NCBI GenBank assembly: GCA_017303855.1
Contig: JAFLBL010000002.1
Coordinates: forward strand, 1 to 64,000
Length of the DNA: 64,000 nucleotides
Source of the DNA: Chitinophagales bacterium
GTDB taxonomy: Bacteria > Bacteroidota > Bacteroidia > Chitinophagales > Chitinophagaceae
Reading direction: 5' to 3'
The notes beneath the pieces were generated by a model. That model did not search any database and was not told the DNA's origin. It saw only the letters and a list, made by a program, of their open reading frames with translations. The position numbers and the translations under genes are program-made. Within the stretch, counting starts at the first letter, position 1. Each line of letters begins with the position of its first letter. Positions 17,134 through 24,898 of this stretch are shown here, piece after piece.

Positions 17134-18280
17134 CGAAGACATAGGCCGGCTAGTTGAAAGGGGTTATGCTCTTGCATTTGATAGCAATTATCTGGTAATT
17201 CGGGATATACCGTACCTAGATAAAGATAAAAACTTAAAAACTGGAGCTTTTGTTTCGAAGTTGATTTTTATTGATCAAACCCATGTGCAGCTAGAAGACC
17301 ATCAAATGTTTTTCTGTGGATCACATCCCTGTGAACTGGATGGGAGTATTATAGGTAACCTGGGCGGTGGGCTGACTACCCTGCAATTAGCAGCTGCGGA
17401 TTTAGTTGTAGAACGATCATTCTCTAACAAACCAAAGAATGGCTTTGCCAACCTGTTTGATAAAGTAGAGAGTTATTTAGCGATCATTTCCGGGCCTGCT
17501 ATGCAGTTGTATGATGTAAACCCTTTTACGTACCGGGTAGTTGAAAAAATGCAGGATTCTGTTTTTACGTACAGTGATACTTTAACCAGCAGAGCAGAGA
17601 TCGGTGATCTCGCAATGAAATTCAATGAAGAGGTTATTGCTATCATCGGCCTTGGTGGAACGGGATCCTATATTCTCGACTTCCTGGTAAAGACACCTGT
17701 ACGGGAAATACGAGGTTTTGATCTGGACTGGTTTCATGTACACAATGCGTTTCGCTCTCCGGGGAAACTGGAAGCTGAAGAGCTTGCGAAAAGAAAAGCG
17801 GAAGTGTATCAAAAGAGATATGAAGGATTTCGTTCAGGAATTCACATACAAGCGAAGTTTATCAATGCTGAATCGGCAGAAGATCTGGCAGGAGTAACAT
17901 TTGCTTTTGTTTGTGTAGATAAAGGTTCGTCACGGGCAGGAATTTTTGAACTGCTGATTAATTTGAACATACCATTTATTGATGTCGGCATGGGGCTTAA
18001 TAGAGACAGCGGTCCAATAAATGGAATGATCAGGGCCACTTTTTATGACCGTGAAAAGGCTAAAGATGTTTTGGCAAAACAGTTAGCACCTGTAATAGAC
18101 ACTCCTGATGATGTATACCAGAATAATATTCAAATCTCAGAGCTGAATGCCCTTAATGCATGTCTGGCTGTAATAAAATATAAACAGCTACGAGGTTTTT
18201 ATGTGGATGATAATGTATTTTATCATATGTTACTTTCGTTAAACGATTTTCATTTAGCAGGAGATTGCAATGAAGTGTAA
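17108..18280 (+). CDS. E1-like ThiF adenylyltransferase with DUF6791-type N-terminal domain
   Basis: 390 residues. The N-terminal part (about 10-130: LAFDSNYLVIRDIPYLD, HQMFFCGSHPCELDG) matches the DUF6791 domain found in front of ThiF in multiubiquitin operons. The C-terminal ThiF/E1 fold has the nucleotide loop GLGGTGSY (181-188), Asp205/Asp207, Arg216 and the FVCVDKGSSR block. It should adenylate the C terminus of the neighbouring Ubl. A clear catalytic Cys is not obvious; Cys70, Cys75 and Cys269 are candidates. It overlaps genes on both sides, so it is the operon core. Confidence 0.85.
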   Translation: MFHQLVSHNEDIGRLVERGYALAFDSNYLVIRDIPYLDKDKNLKTGAFVSKLIFIDQTHVQLEDHQMFFCGSHPCELDGSIIGNLGGGLTTLQLAAADLVVERSFSNKPKNGFANLFDKVESYLAIISGPAMQLYDVNPFTYRVVEKMQDSVFTYSDTLTSRAEIGDLAMKFNEEVIAIIGLGGTGSYILDFLVKTPVREIRGFDLDWFHVHNAFRSPGKLEAEELAKRKAEVYQKRYEGFRSGIHIQAKFINAESAEDLAGVTFAFVCVDKGSSRAGIFELLINLNIPFIDVGMGLNRDSGPINGMIRATFYDREKAKDVLAKQLAPVIDTPDDVYQNNIQISELNALNACLAVIKYKQLRGFYVDDNVFYHMLLSLNDFHLAGDCNEV

Positions 18281-18674
18281 AATTACATTACAGCGGGTGC
18301 ATTATATGCCTAAGGAATTTGAAGCAGGTATATTGTATGTATCTGAAGAATTCGAGGTTGCCGGGCATTTGTGCCCGTGTGGGTGTGGTAACAAAATCAT
18401 CACTCCTCTTGGACCAACAGATTGGGAATTTGTTGAAGAAGACGGCAAGGCAACATTAGACCCTTCTATTGGTAACTGGCAGATCCCCTGCAGGTCACAT
18501 TATTGGATCACTGATGGTGAAATAGACTGGTCATATCAATGGACAGATAAACAAATAAAAGAAGGGCGAAGAGCAGAAGAAAAACGAAACAGAACGTATT
18601 TTGATAAGCGTAACCGAAAACCAAAAATACAATCTGCGCTCTCTCGTTTCGTTAATTGGTTTCGAAAGAAATAA
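18270..18674 (+). CDS. DUF6527 family zinc-binding protein
   Basis: 134 residues with Cys35-Cys37-Cys39 (HLCPCGCG) and Cys74 / His77 (PCRSHYWI), and the conserved GEIDWSYQW segment, as in DUF6527. This family regularly follows DUF6791-ThiF in multiubiquitin operons. Its job is unproven; the Cys set may hold zinc or act in Ubl transfer. The C terminus is strongly basic. It overlaps the ThiF gene by 11 bp. Confidence 0.8.
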   Translation: MKCKITLQRVHYMPKEFEAGILYVSEEFEVAGHLCPCGCGNKIITPLGPTDWEFVEEDGKATLDPSIGNWQIPCRSHYWITDGEIDWSYQWTDKQIKEGRRAEEKRNRTYFDKRNRKPKIQSALSRFVNWFRKK

Positions 18675-18705
18675 CTCAGGAATTACAAATAACGAAATCC
18701 CATTC

Positions 18706-18810
18706 ATGAATGAGGTTGAACAGGAATTATTGCAGAATTCTCCAGCTGCTGTGCTGCAAATAACTGCCTCTTGCTCTGATTGTTCTATTGCACCTGGCAT
18801 CGCCACCTGA
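18706..18810 (+). CDS. Possible short peptide at the operon end
   Basis: 34 residues: MNEVEQELLQNSPAAVL..., then CSDC and the end APGIAT. It lies 31 bp after the DUF6527 stop, in the same direction. The CxxC and acidic start are suggestive, but it is very short and could be noise. The same frame is open from 18601 within DUF6527, which weakens the case. Confidence 0.3.
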   Translation: MNEVEQELLQNSPAAVLQITASCSDCSIAPGIAT

Positions 18811-18916
18811 ACCGAATACCTCTAATTTTGTTAAAGGTCTGGCTTTGTGCCGGGCTTATTATTTCACATTATTATTGTCATCAATAATATTAGTAAGGGG
18901 CAGATTGAATAAGCTG

Positions 18917-20896
18917 TTATTTGGTTATATTTTCTAAACCAGGTGTGTTGAGAATTCGCTCGATTTCGTTTTCTATTATATTAGTTATTTCAGTTTTTAC
19001 TTTTTTGAAATTCTCGTTGACCATTTGGGCTGAAATCTGTGAAATTATAGGAAGATCTTTATATGAATTAACCTCAACTTTTATTAGTCCGTGATTATTG
19101 ATGATCTCGCAGTGAAAAGTCTTGAGCTTTATTTTATTGGACGGATCATCTGCAACCATGCCTACAAATTCCCCGGAGGAAAGCCCGGCTATTTTGGATT
19201 GTGGGATAGCAAAATCCAGTTGGCTTGATTTACTCACTGAAGTATCTGTTCTATTAATTGATATACTTTCTTTGACCTGGTTGATCTTTCCAAATCTTTC
19301 TGAAAGAAATTTAGACGTTTCGCCAGTCACTTGTCCACTGATAATGTTCCCCGTGATATTCATAATAACGGAAGATTGATCGGCGCCATAGTCTTTTTTT
19401 AATTGACTAAAATCCTGGATACCCAGACAAGTTGCTACTTTGTTGGAACGGGCAGTGGCAATCAAACTATCAATATCATTGAAAAAGATGGTGGGGAACT
19501 CGTCAAATATCAGACTTGACTTCAGCTTATTTTTTTGGTTGACCAGTTTAATCAAGCGGGTCACATATAAGGAAAGAACTGCCCCGTAAATCTGCTGTTT
19601 TTGGGGATTGTTGGCGAGGCAAACGATCTTGGGATTTTCGGGGTCATTAATGTCCAACGTAAAATCGTTAGCTGACAATACCCAGTATAATTGCGGAGAC
19701 GACAAGCGGGCCATCCCTATCTTAGCACTGGCCACCTGACCCTCCAGTTGCTCCATCGCATCATTTTGGTAGGCGGAGATGAAAGGATTGATTAGTACTT
19801 CTATTTCAGGTTCGGTACGAAGCACGGAAAACAATTTTTCATAGTCCACCTGCATCAGTTCAATCACATGCGGAAGGGTCAGATATTTCCCGCCCTGGTA
19901 TTTTTTCAGAAACCAGATAATGGCCGTTAAAAAGTTAATTGGAGACTCTACAAAAAAATCACCCTGTTTGGTGATCCAGTCCCGGTTCAGGCCCATCATA
20001 ATTGAACGGGACGCTTCGGTGGCATCCGTTATATCGAACATGGTGGAAGCATCCAGCGGATTACAGCGGTGACTCCTTGAAAGATCATCAAAATTGATGG
20101 TATAGAATTTCGGTTCTACTTTATAACTGCCCATGTTCTTCAGCAATGTATTGTAGGCGATTTTGGTCATGTCATCGTACTTAAAATCATAAACCAGCAT
20201 CGTAAATCCCTTTCGGATATGTTGCCTGATAATATGCTGAATCACAAAATAGGATTTACCTGCACCGGGCGAGCCGCAAACAAGTAGCCCCCGAAATGGA
20301 TTAATGATATTGATCCAGCTTTTGTGAACCTTGCCTCTTAGGTTATACTGTGCAGGAAGATTGATCGAGTATTCATTCTCCAACAACCGCTCTTCCTGGG
20401 GAAAGGTTTCGTTCAACTCGTTGAAAATATCCTTACCTAAATTCACTTTGATATAGCGGCTGAGCAGGTTACCCCCTGCAAGTACTAAAAGAAACCCTGT
20501 TCCGGTCAGGGTCATATACCCGGTTGCCAGGTGTTCCAACGGGCCCTGAAAGTCCAGAATAAGGGTGCTGTAGAAGTAAAGACTTAACCCCAAAACCAGG
20601 TAAATCAGGATGGATGGGGGGGTGATATTTTCGGATTTTTTACCCCTTGCGCCCAGCAGGGAAATTCCCAGCAGTGCGAGGGCAATCAGTTTAGACTTGA
20701 GCACCGTGCTGTAAAGACCTGTACGGGCGATATTTTGGAGGAACTGATCACCCCAGGGGGATGTGAGCCCCCAGCGCTCAAAGGCCCCGTAGCAGTAAAA
20801 ATAACAGTGCAAGAGCAGGACCAAAATGGCCCCCAGCCGGGTAAAATCCAGGATTTTTCTGAGCCCCGCTTCATTTTCGCCGGTTCCGGATGACAT
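18917..20896 (-). CDS. mobC: Type IV coupling protein (MobC/TraG-like ATPase)
   Basis: 659 residues. Hydrophobic N-terminal segments (about 15-150) anchor it in the inner membrane. Walker A is CGSPGAGKSYF, Walker B region SSLIFDEFPTIF, and then QDFSQLKKDYG follows. It links the relaxosome to the mating channel and powers DNA export. It is last in the leftward mobA-mobB-mobC operon, 6 bp after mobB, the standard Bacteroidota order. CTnDOT-type elements name this protein MobC/TraG-like; the symbol follows that use. Confidence 0.88.
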   Translation of the reverse strand: MSSGTGENEAGLRKILDFTRLGAILVLLLHCYFYCYGAFERWGLTSPWGDQFLQNIARTGLYSTVLKSKLIALALLGISLLGARGKKSENITPPSILIYLVLGLSLYFYSTLILDFQGPLEHLATGYMTLTGTGFLLVLAGGNLLSRYIKVNLGKDIFNELNETFPQEERLLENEYSINLPAQYNLRGKVHKSWINIINPFRGLLVCGSPGAGKSYFVIQHIIRQHIRKGFTMLVYDFKYDDMTKIAYNTLLKNMGSYKVEPKFYTINFDDLSRSHRCNPLDASTMFDITDATEASRSIMMGLNRDWITKQGDFFVESPINFLTAIIWFLKKYQGGKYLTLPHVIELMQVDYEKLFSVLRTEPEIEVLINPFISAYQNDAMEQLEGQVASAKIGMARLSSPQLYWVLSANDFTLDINDPENPKIVCLANNPQKQQIYGAVLSLYVTRLIKLVNQKNKLKSSLIFDEFPTIFFNDIDSLIATARSNKVATCLGIQDFSQLKKDYGADQSSVIMNITGNIISGQVTGETSKFLSERFGKINQVKESISINRTDTSVSKSSQLDFAIPQSKIAGLSSGEFVGMVADDPSNKIKLKTFHCEIINNHGLIKVEVNSYKDLPIISQISAQMVNENFKKVKTEITNIIENEIERILNTPGLENITK

Positions 20897-20902
20897 TGAT
20901 AC

Positions 20903-22171
20903 TTATTTAGGGTTAGGATTTCGTTTTTTCTTCTTTTTCTTTAGCAGTTCGGCAGGAACCCGGTTCAGGTACTTTTCATGCTCCAACAGGTCTTTGAGCA
21001 AGCCGTCTTGGGTGGGGTGAGTCTCTGCCGCCTGAGATGGTTCTCGGTCATTCCTGAAATCCTTTGACTGGGTGGTTTCAGAGGCGGTTTTTGGGGCTTT
21101 TGTCAAGCCCTGTTGACCCGAATCCAACGAAGCCCTGATACCTGCGATACTGTAAAGCTTGCCTATATCACTGCCATTAAAGACGGCCTTCGTACGGAAG
21201 TCAATAAAAGTAATCCCGAAAACCAGCCCCTGCTTATTCTCCCTCAGAATTACATGCACCCCTTCTTTTTTCAGTGCATTGATCAAGGCTTCCAGGCTGC
21301 CCGGAGATTTTGCCATCACCCAGTCAATACTGGTCTTCAACCTTTTTTTGTCAGGCTGCCGGAGGTTCTCATTTTCCTTGAATTTTTTCTCCAGATTTTT
21401 CAGGGTAGGTTTGCTGTAGATCAGGCTGGCTTTGATGGGTACCCCGACCTTATTGCCCTCTCCGTCCAGCAACCGGTAGAAAAGCCCACCGGATTTATAA
21501 ACGATCCCTGTCTCCCGGCCCCGGTCGGCCTCCACGTTATACTGCCGGAGAATGACGTTCAGTTCTGCCAGCGAGGTATATTTAAAATGATTGATCACCG
21601 CATCCAGGACATTGGTGATCGAGCGGCAGGTCTCGGAATTGCCATAAAAAACTTTTTGAACATCCACGGGCCGGATGCCTGCAACCTCTGCTGCTTTTTT
21701 GCCCTGCGCCGGGATTAAACCAAAACTCTTTTCCAATTCTTTTCTTGCGTTCTCGGATTGGTTGCGGCCGATATTGTAAGTATCAATACGCTTGCCATCA
21801 GGCTGGATACTGGTAGTCAGGATATGGATATGGGGATGACCAGCGTCATGGTGCTGATAAACCAGGTAGGGTTGGGAGCCGAAGCCGATTTTTTCAATAT
21901 AAGCTCTTGCGATCCGGGTGAGTTTCTCCTGCGCAAGTTTCTCGGAAGGAGCGAAGTTTAAGGAGATATGGAGTGTATTGGATTTTTTTACCCGTTCATT
22001 TCTTGCAATCAGGTCCTGCATCCGTTCCATTTTCTGGAGGAAATTCAACTGGCTTGCATCCAGCAAATAGTTTCCTGCGAAAATGCAAACTGCTTTTTCC
22101 TTCTGGCATTTCTGCTCATTGTAATTTAATGCCCTTTGCAGACTATGCGGGCTGGTTATTCGGACGACCAT
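20903..22171 (-). CDS. mobB: Relaxase (MobB, MOBP-type of Bacteroidota)
   Basis: 422 residues. The relaxase domain is N-terminal: NTLHISLNF motif at 65-73 and the histidine triad HHDAGHPHIHI at 107-117 that holds the metal at the nicking site. It nicks one strand at oriT and stays attached to the 5' end during transfer. The C terminus is a Lys-rich tail (LLKKKKKKRNPNPK). It overlaps mobA by 16 bp. Confidence 0.9.
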   Translation of the reverse strand: MVVRITSPHSLQRALNYNEQKCQKEKAVCIFAGNYLLDASQLNFLQKMERMQDLIARNERVKKSNTLHISLNFAPSEKLAQEKLTRIARAYIEKIGFGSQPYLVYQHHDAGHPHIHILTTSIQPDGKRIDTYNIGRNQSENARKELEKSFGLIPAQGKKAAEVAGIRPVDVQKVFYGNSETCRSITNVLDAVINHFKYTSLAELNVILRQYNVEADRGRETGIVYKSGGLFYRLLDGEGNKVGVPIKASLIYSKPTLKNLEKKFKENENLRQPDKKRLKTSIDWVMAKSPGSLEALINALKKEGVHVILRENKQGLVFGITFIDFRTKAVFNGSDIGKLYSIAGIRASLDSGQQGLTKAPKTASETTQSKDFRNDREPSQAAETHPTQDGLLKDLLEHEKYLNRVPAELLKKKKKKRNPNPK

Positions 22172-22545
22172 TGCCGGTGGATTTCATTTAATTTCTGATA
22201 TATAACTTCCGTCAGTTGCAAGAAGCTTTGGTGAAGCTGTTCATGTGAATTCAGCCACCATTTCACCTCACTGATATGATTTAATGTGTGGAGTTTTCTA
22301 ACAGCCTGGTTGTAGTTGTTGCCGATGGCGTTCAACTCTTTTTTCAGCCCAATCATTTCAATTAAAAACTGATCGGCGGATTCGTTCCTGATTTTAAAAA
22401 TTACAGGTTTTTGCAGCAGCACATTACGGGCATACTCGCTTAGTTTTCTATGTGTGGTTTTGGAAAATAAGCCTTGTATTTTCTGATACTCTTCGGGCTT
22501 AACCCGAAAGGAGATCCAGGATGGAATTTTATGCTCACTCATCAC
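22156..22545 (-). CDS. mobA: Mobilisation accessory protein (RHH, MobA)
   Basis: 129 residues. The start (WISFRVKPEEYQKIQGLF, then a helix with RKLSEYARNVLL) fits the ribbon-helix-helix relaxosome proteins that bind oriT and guide the relaxase. The rest is helical (NAIGNNYNQAVRKLH motif common to this family). It is the first gene of the leftward mob operon, with the candidate oriT directly upstream. Confidence 0.85.
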   Translation of the reverse strand: MMSEHKIPSWISFRVKPEEYQKIQGLFSKTTHRKLSEYARNVLLQKPVIFKIRNESADQFLIEMIGLKKELNAIGNNYNQAVRKLHTLNHISEVKWWLNSHEQLHQSFLQLTEVIYQKLNEIHRQWSSE

Positions 22546-22567
22546 GTTTCATTTTCACTTTTTTTCC

Positions 22568-22706
22568 GGCAAAAGACAAGCACTGTCTTTTGCCGCAATG
22601 TCCTTTCAAACTTCTTTTCCCATACTCCCGCCGACTCCGGAGGCATAGGGAGCAAGATGCAATTGTGCAACAATTGAACATCTTGCCGGTTGCAGACACA
22701 GCAACC
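22568..22706. other. Candidate origin of transfer (oriT)
   Basis: Three inverted repeats lie in the gap before mobA: GGCAAAAGACA / TGTCTTTTGCC (22568-22578, 22584-22594), GCAAGATG / CATCTTGC (22652-22659, 22679-22686, with CAATTG inside both arms), and GGTTGC / GCAACC (22688-22693, 22701-22706). Repeats beside a relaxase operon are the usual sign of oriT. The nick site cannot be placed by eye. Confidence 0.6.
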
Positions 22707-22831
22707 TGTGACCTTGTAAAGTTAATCAGTCCGTTCCCGATAATAAGCACATGGTCAAATTCTGATCAGGTGGAGTTGACTGACATAAAATAGCTTTGCC
22801 TTATTATTAATAATTCTAAAAATTGTGAAGT

Positions 22832-23116
22832 ATGAACAGTGTAGTAAACAAAGAAAAATCAAAAATTTTCGAGACCATTTTAACCAGTCCAGGGATGACA
22901 GAAAAATGCAAAGTAGTTCTGCAGTTAAGCCGTCAAAATGTTTTGCTCTTGACCCGTCTTATTGAGGTGGGATTACTGACAAAGGATTCTCCGATTCAGG
23001 ATGGAATTATTCTTGCTTTTCCAAAGGAAGCAACGGAGGAGTTTAAAGTAATACACGAGGAGATTTTGAGAAAGGCAGAACTGACTGAATTTTACGAACG
23101 GTTTAGGGCTCTGTAA
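22832..23116 (+). CDS. Small conserved-looking hypothetical protein
   Basis: 94 residues, helical and charged, no Cys motif or membrane helix (KSKIFETILTSPGMTEKCKV, then LSRQNVLLLTRLIEVGLL). Proteins of this kind are seen beside oriT on Bacteroidota elements, but I cannot name the family. It is the only rightward gene between oriT and the AraC gene. Confidence 0.6.
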   Translation: MNSVVNKEKSKIFETILTSPGMTEKCKVVLQLSRQNVLLLTRLIEVGLLTKDSPIQDGIILAFPKEATEEFKVIHEEILRKAELTEFYERFRAL

Positions 23117-23161
23117 TTTTTCAGAATCCTGGCAACGCGCTAAAGGAGTTCCTATGGCCGG

Positions 23162-24898
23162 TTAAAGTGCTTCTTCGGATTGATCTGATTCATTATTGTT
23201 TTCAGGTAAATTAAAGCAAAAATTACTGGCCATTAGGTTTCTCCAGGAGTTTGGAAATGGATAGGTTCTGTAATGCCGGGAAGAAAGAAATGGCAGAAAG
23301 AATAACCCCGCCTTGGAATTCTTAAACTCTTTCTCTTCATTGAGTAAAGCCCGCTCCTCAGCCATCAGCATTTGAAGGTGGTACGGACTTTCGGGAAATT
23401 CAATGCTTATCATTGCAGACCCGGACTGTGCAGACGCGTCACCGGTATACAGAAAGCTTTCTGTTTGCTCATCCGGAAACCAGATTTGTAAATTTGTTTT
23501 CGGCAGATCGCTTTTAAGGAAATTCCTAAGTTCATTGTAATAACCGAACTGTTTTAATACAATGCACCATTCAAGGAGTAGTGCGGCAAGGAAACTGACT
23601 TTTTGATCCTGCGCCTGCTGACTTTCAATTTTTTCCGGGTTAGCATAAGTCAATGGAAAGAATTTTGCCATCCTCACATTCAAAATCAATCTGTCAATTA
23701 ATTGCCGGAGCCAGGGAACCGCAGCAACAAACAGTCCAGCTTCTGTCAACAGGATCAGTCCCATATTGATCTCGATACAATGCTCGTCGTAGCGGGGGTT
23801 TAAACTGGCTGGATTTTTAGCTATTATCTGAGCAAGTAAATTGGCCATTCCCACAGCATTTTCATACGCCACTTTAACTCGCTGATCATCCCTAGCGTTT
23901 GAAAGTTGATTTGCAATATAAAATTCCCAGACCTCCACTAATCCCATCATACTGAGAAACCCAATTTGTTCAAATGTCAGAAAACAGTATTCATTAAAAT
24001 TTCCAATACCGAGGCTCAAACTCTCATCTATCATGAGATATTTGCCGGTTTTTTCTATGTAATCATAATTTATGGCTTTCCAATTCTGGATGAGTCCATA
24101 ATACTCAGAAATAATGAGTTGGCTTTCGTTATATTGATTGCTCCTTATCCAGTTGAAAGTCATCAGTATAATTCTTTCCGCAGCTACATAGGCTGGCTTA
24201 AGATTGTTATTCTTCTTACACCAGTTGTGAACGATGCTCATTGACAAATTCGCCAGCCGAATTTTTCTCAAAGTTTCCCGGTCACTTAACAGTTTCGATT
24301 CGGTAGCAGGAAGCAGCAGATTGAGAAAAATATGAAAATGGGCCAGGTCATAGTCAGGAAGATCTATAAATGCCAGCGCCCGCCGGAAATTAAGTGCCAA
24401 TTCAGGCGTCATCAAATCTTCATTTAACTCATACTTTTCAGTTTTCTCAACAAGATGGAAAAGGTCCCAACACGCAAATTCAATCTTTCCATCCACAGTA
24501 TGCCTGTTAACAAACTGCGCCCAGTTCTGTTCTACGGGCTGTTCCCTTTCTCCATTGATGCAAACCACGATTTTTACAGGTAGCTGATCAAGAGGTTTGG
24601 GAATACGGGTGCTGATGTATACATCGAGAATTTCGGTTATTGAGGGTCTAATATCTGTAACACTGCCGCTATCCCAACTCTTCCTTGAAAGATTTCCTTG
24701 CTTAATGACAAAAAGGAACAGCTTTTCTATTCCATCATCATCCGTGCCAATTGCCGGAAGATCCACTCCGTACTGACGGCCGCGCTGTGTGGTGGTCAGC
24801 GGTTTGAATTTCATCGAAATGAGTAACCGTTTCAAGAAGGAATCCAATTCCCCATCTTCTTTGATAGAATTCAAGTATTCCTGGAGTATAAACCTCAT
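23162..24898 (-). CDS. Unknown protein, N-terminal nuclease-like domain (two-gene system, B)
   Basis: 578 residues. The first 170 (LLISMKFKPLTTTQRGRQYG, VDLPAIG, LFLFVIKQGNLSRKSWDSG, VKIVVCINGE) resemble a restriction-endonuclease-like fold: Asp in GVD, Lys in VIKQG, and a following beta strand. The usual Glu/Gln before Lys is not seen, so the active site is uncertain or degenerate. The rest is a long helical region (180-500), perhaps repeats, with no clear motif. Its ATG overlaps the stop of the 659-residue gene (ATGA), so they form a coupled pair between the oriT region and radC/Wadjet. A defence role is inferred from place and form only. Confidence 0.6.
   Translation of the reverse strand: MRFILQEYLNSIKEDGELDSFLKRLLISMKFKPLTTTQRGRQYGVDLPAIGTDDDGIEKLFLFVIKQGNLSRKSWDSGSVTDIRPSITEILDVYISTRIPKPLDQLPVKIVVCINGEREQPVEQNWAQFVNRHTVDGKIEFACWDLFHLVEKTEKYELNEDLMTPELALNFRRALAFIDLPDYDLAHFHIFLNLLLPATESKLLSDRETLRKIRLANLSMSIVHNWCKKNNNLKPAYVAAERIILMTFNWIRSNQYNESQLIISEYYGLIQNWKAINYDYIEKTGKYLMIDESLSLGIGNFNEYCFLTFEQIGFLSMMGLVEVWEFYIANQLSNARDDQRVKVAYENAVGMANLLAQIIAKNPASLNPRYDEHCIEINMGLILLTEAGLFVAAVPWLRQLIDRLILNVRMAKFFPLTYANPEKIESQQAQDQKVSFLAALLLEWCIVLKQFGYYNELRNFLKSDLPKTNLQIWFPDEQTESFLYTGDASAQSGSAMISIEFPESPYHLQMLMAEERALLNEEKEFKNSKAGLFFLPFLSSRHYRTYPFPNSWRNLMASNFCFNLPENNNESDQSEEAL

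Noticed and set aside
21113-21718. 201-residue rightward open frame
   Set aside because: Antisense to the relaxase gene, with no domain and no upstream signal.
22535-22750. 71-residue leftward open frame
   Set aside because: It runs through the hairpins of the candidate oriT and overlaps the mobA start.
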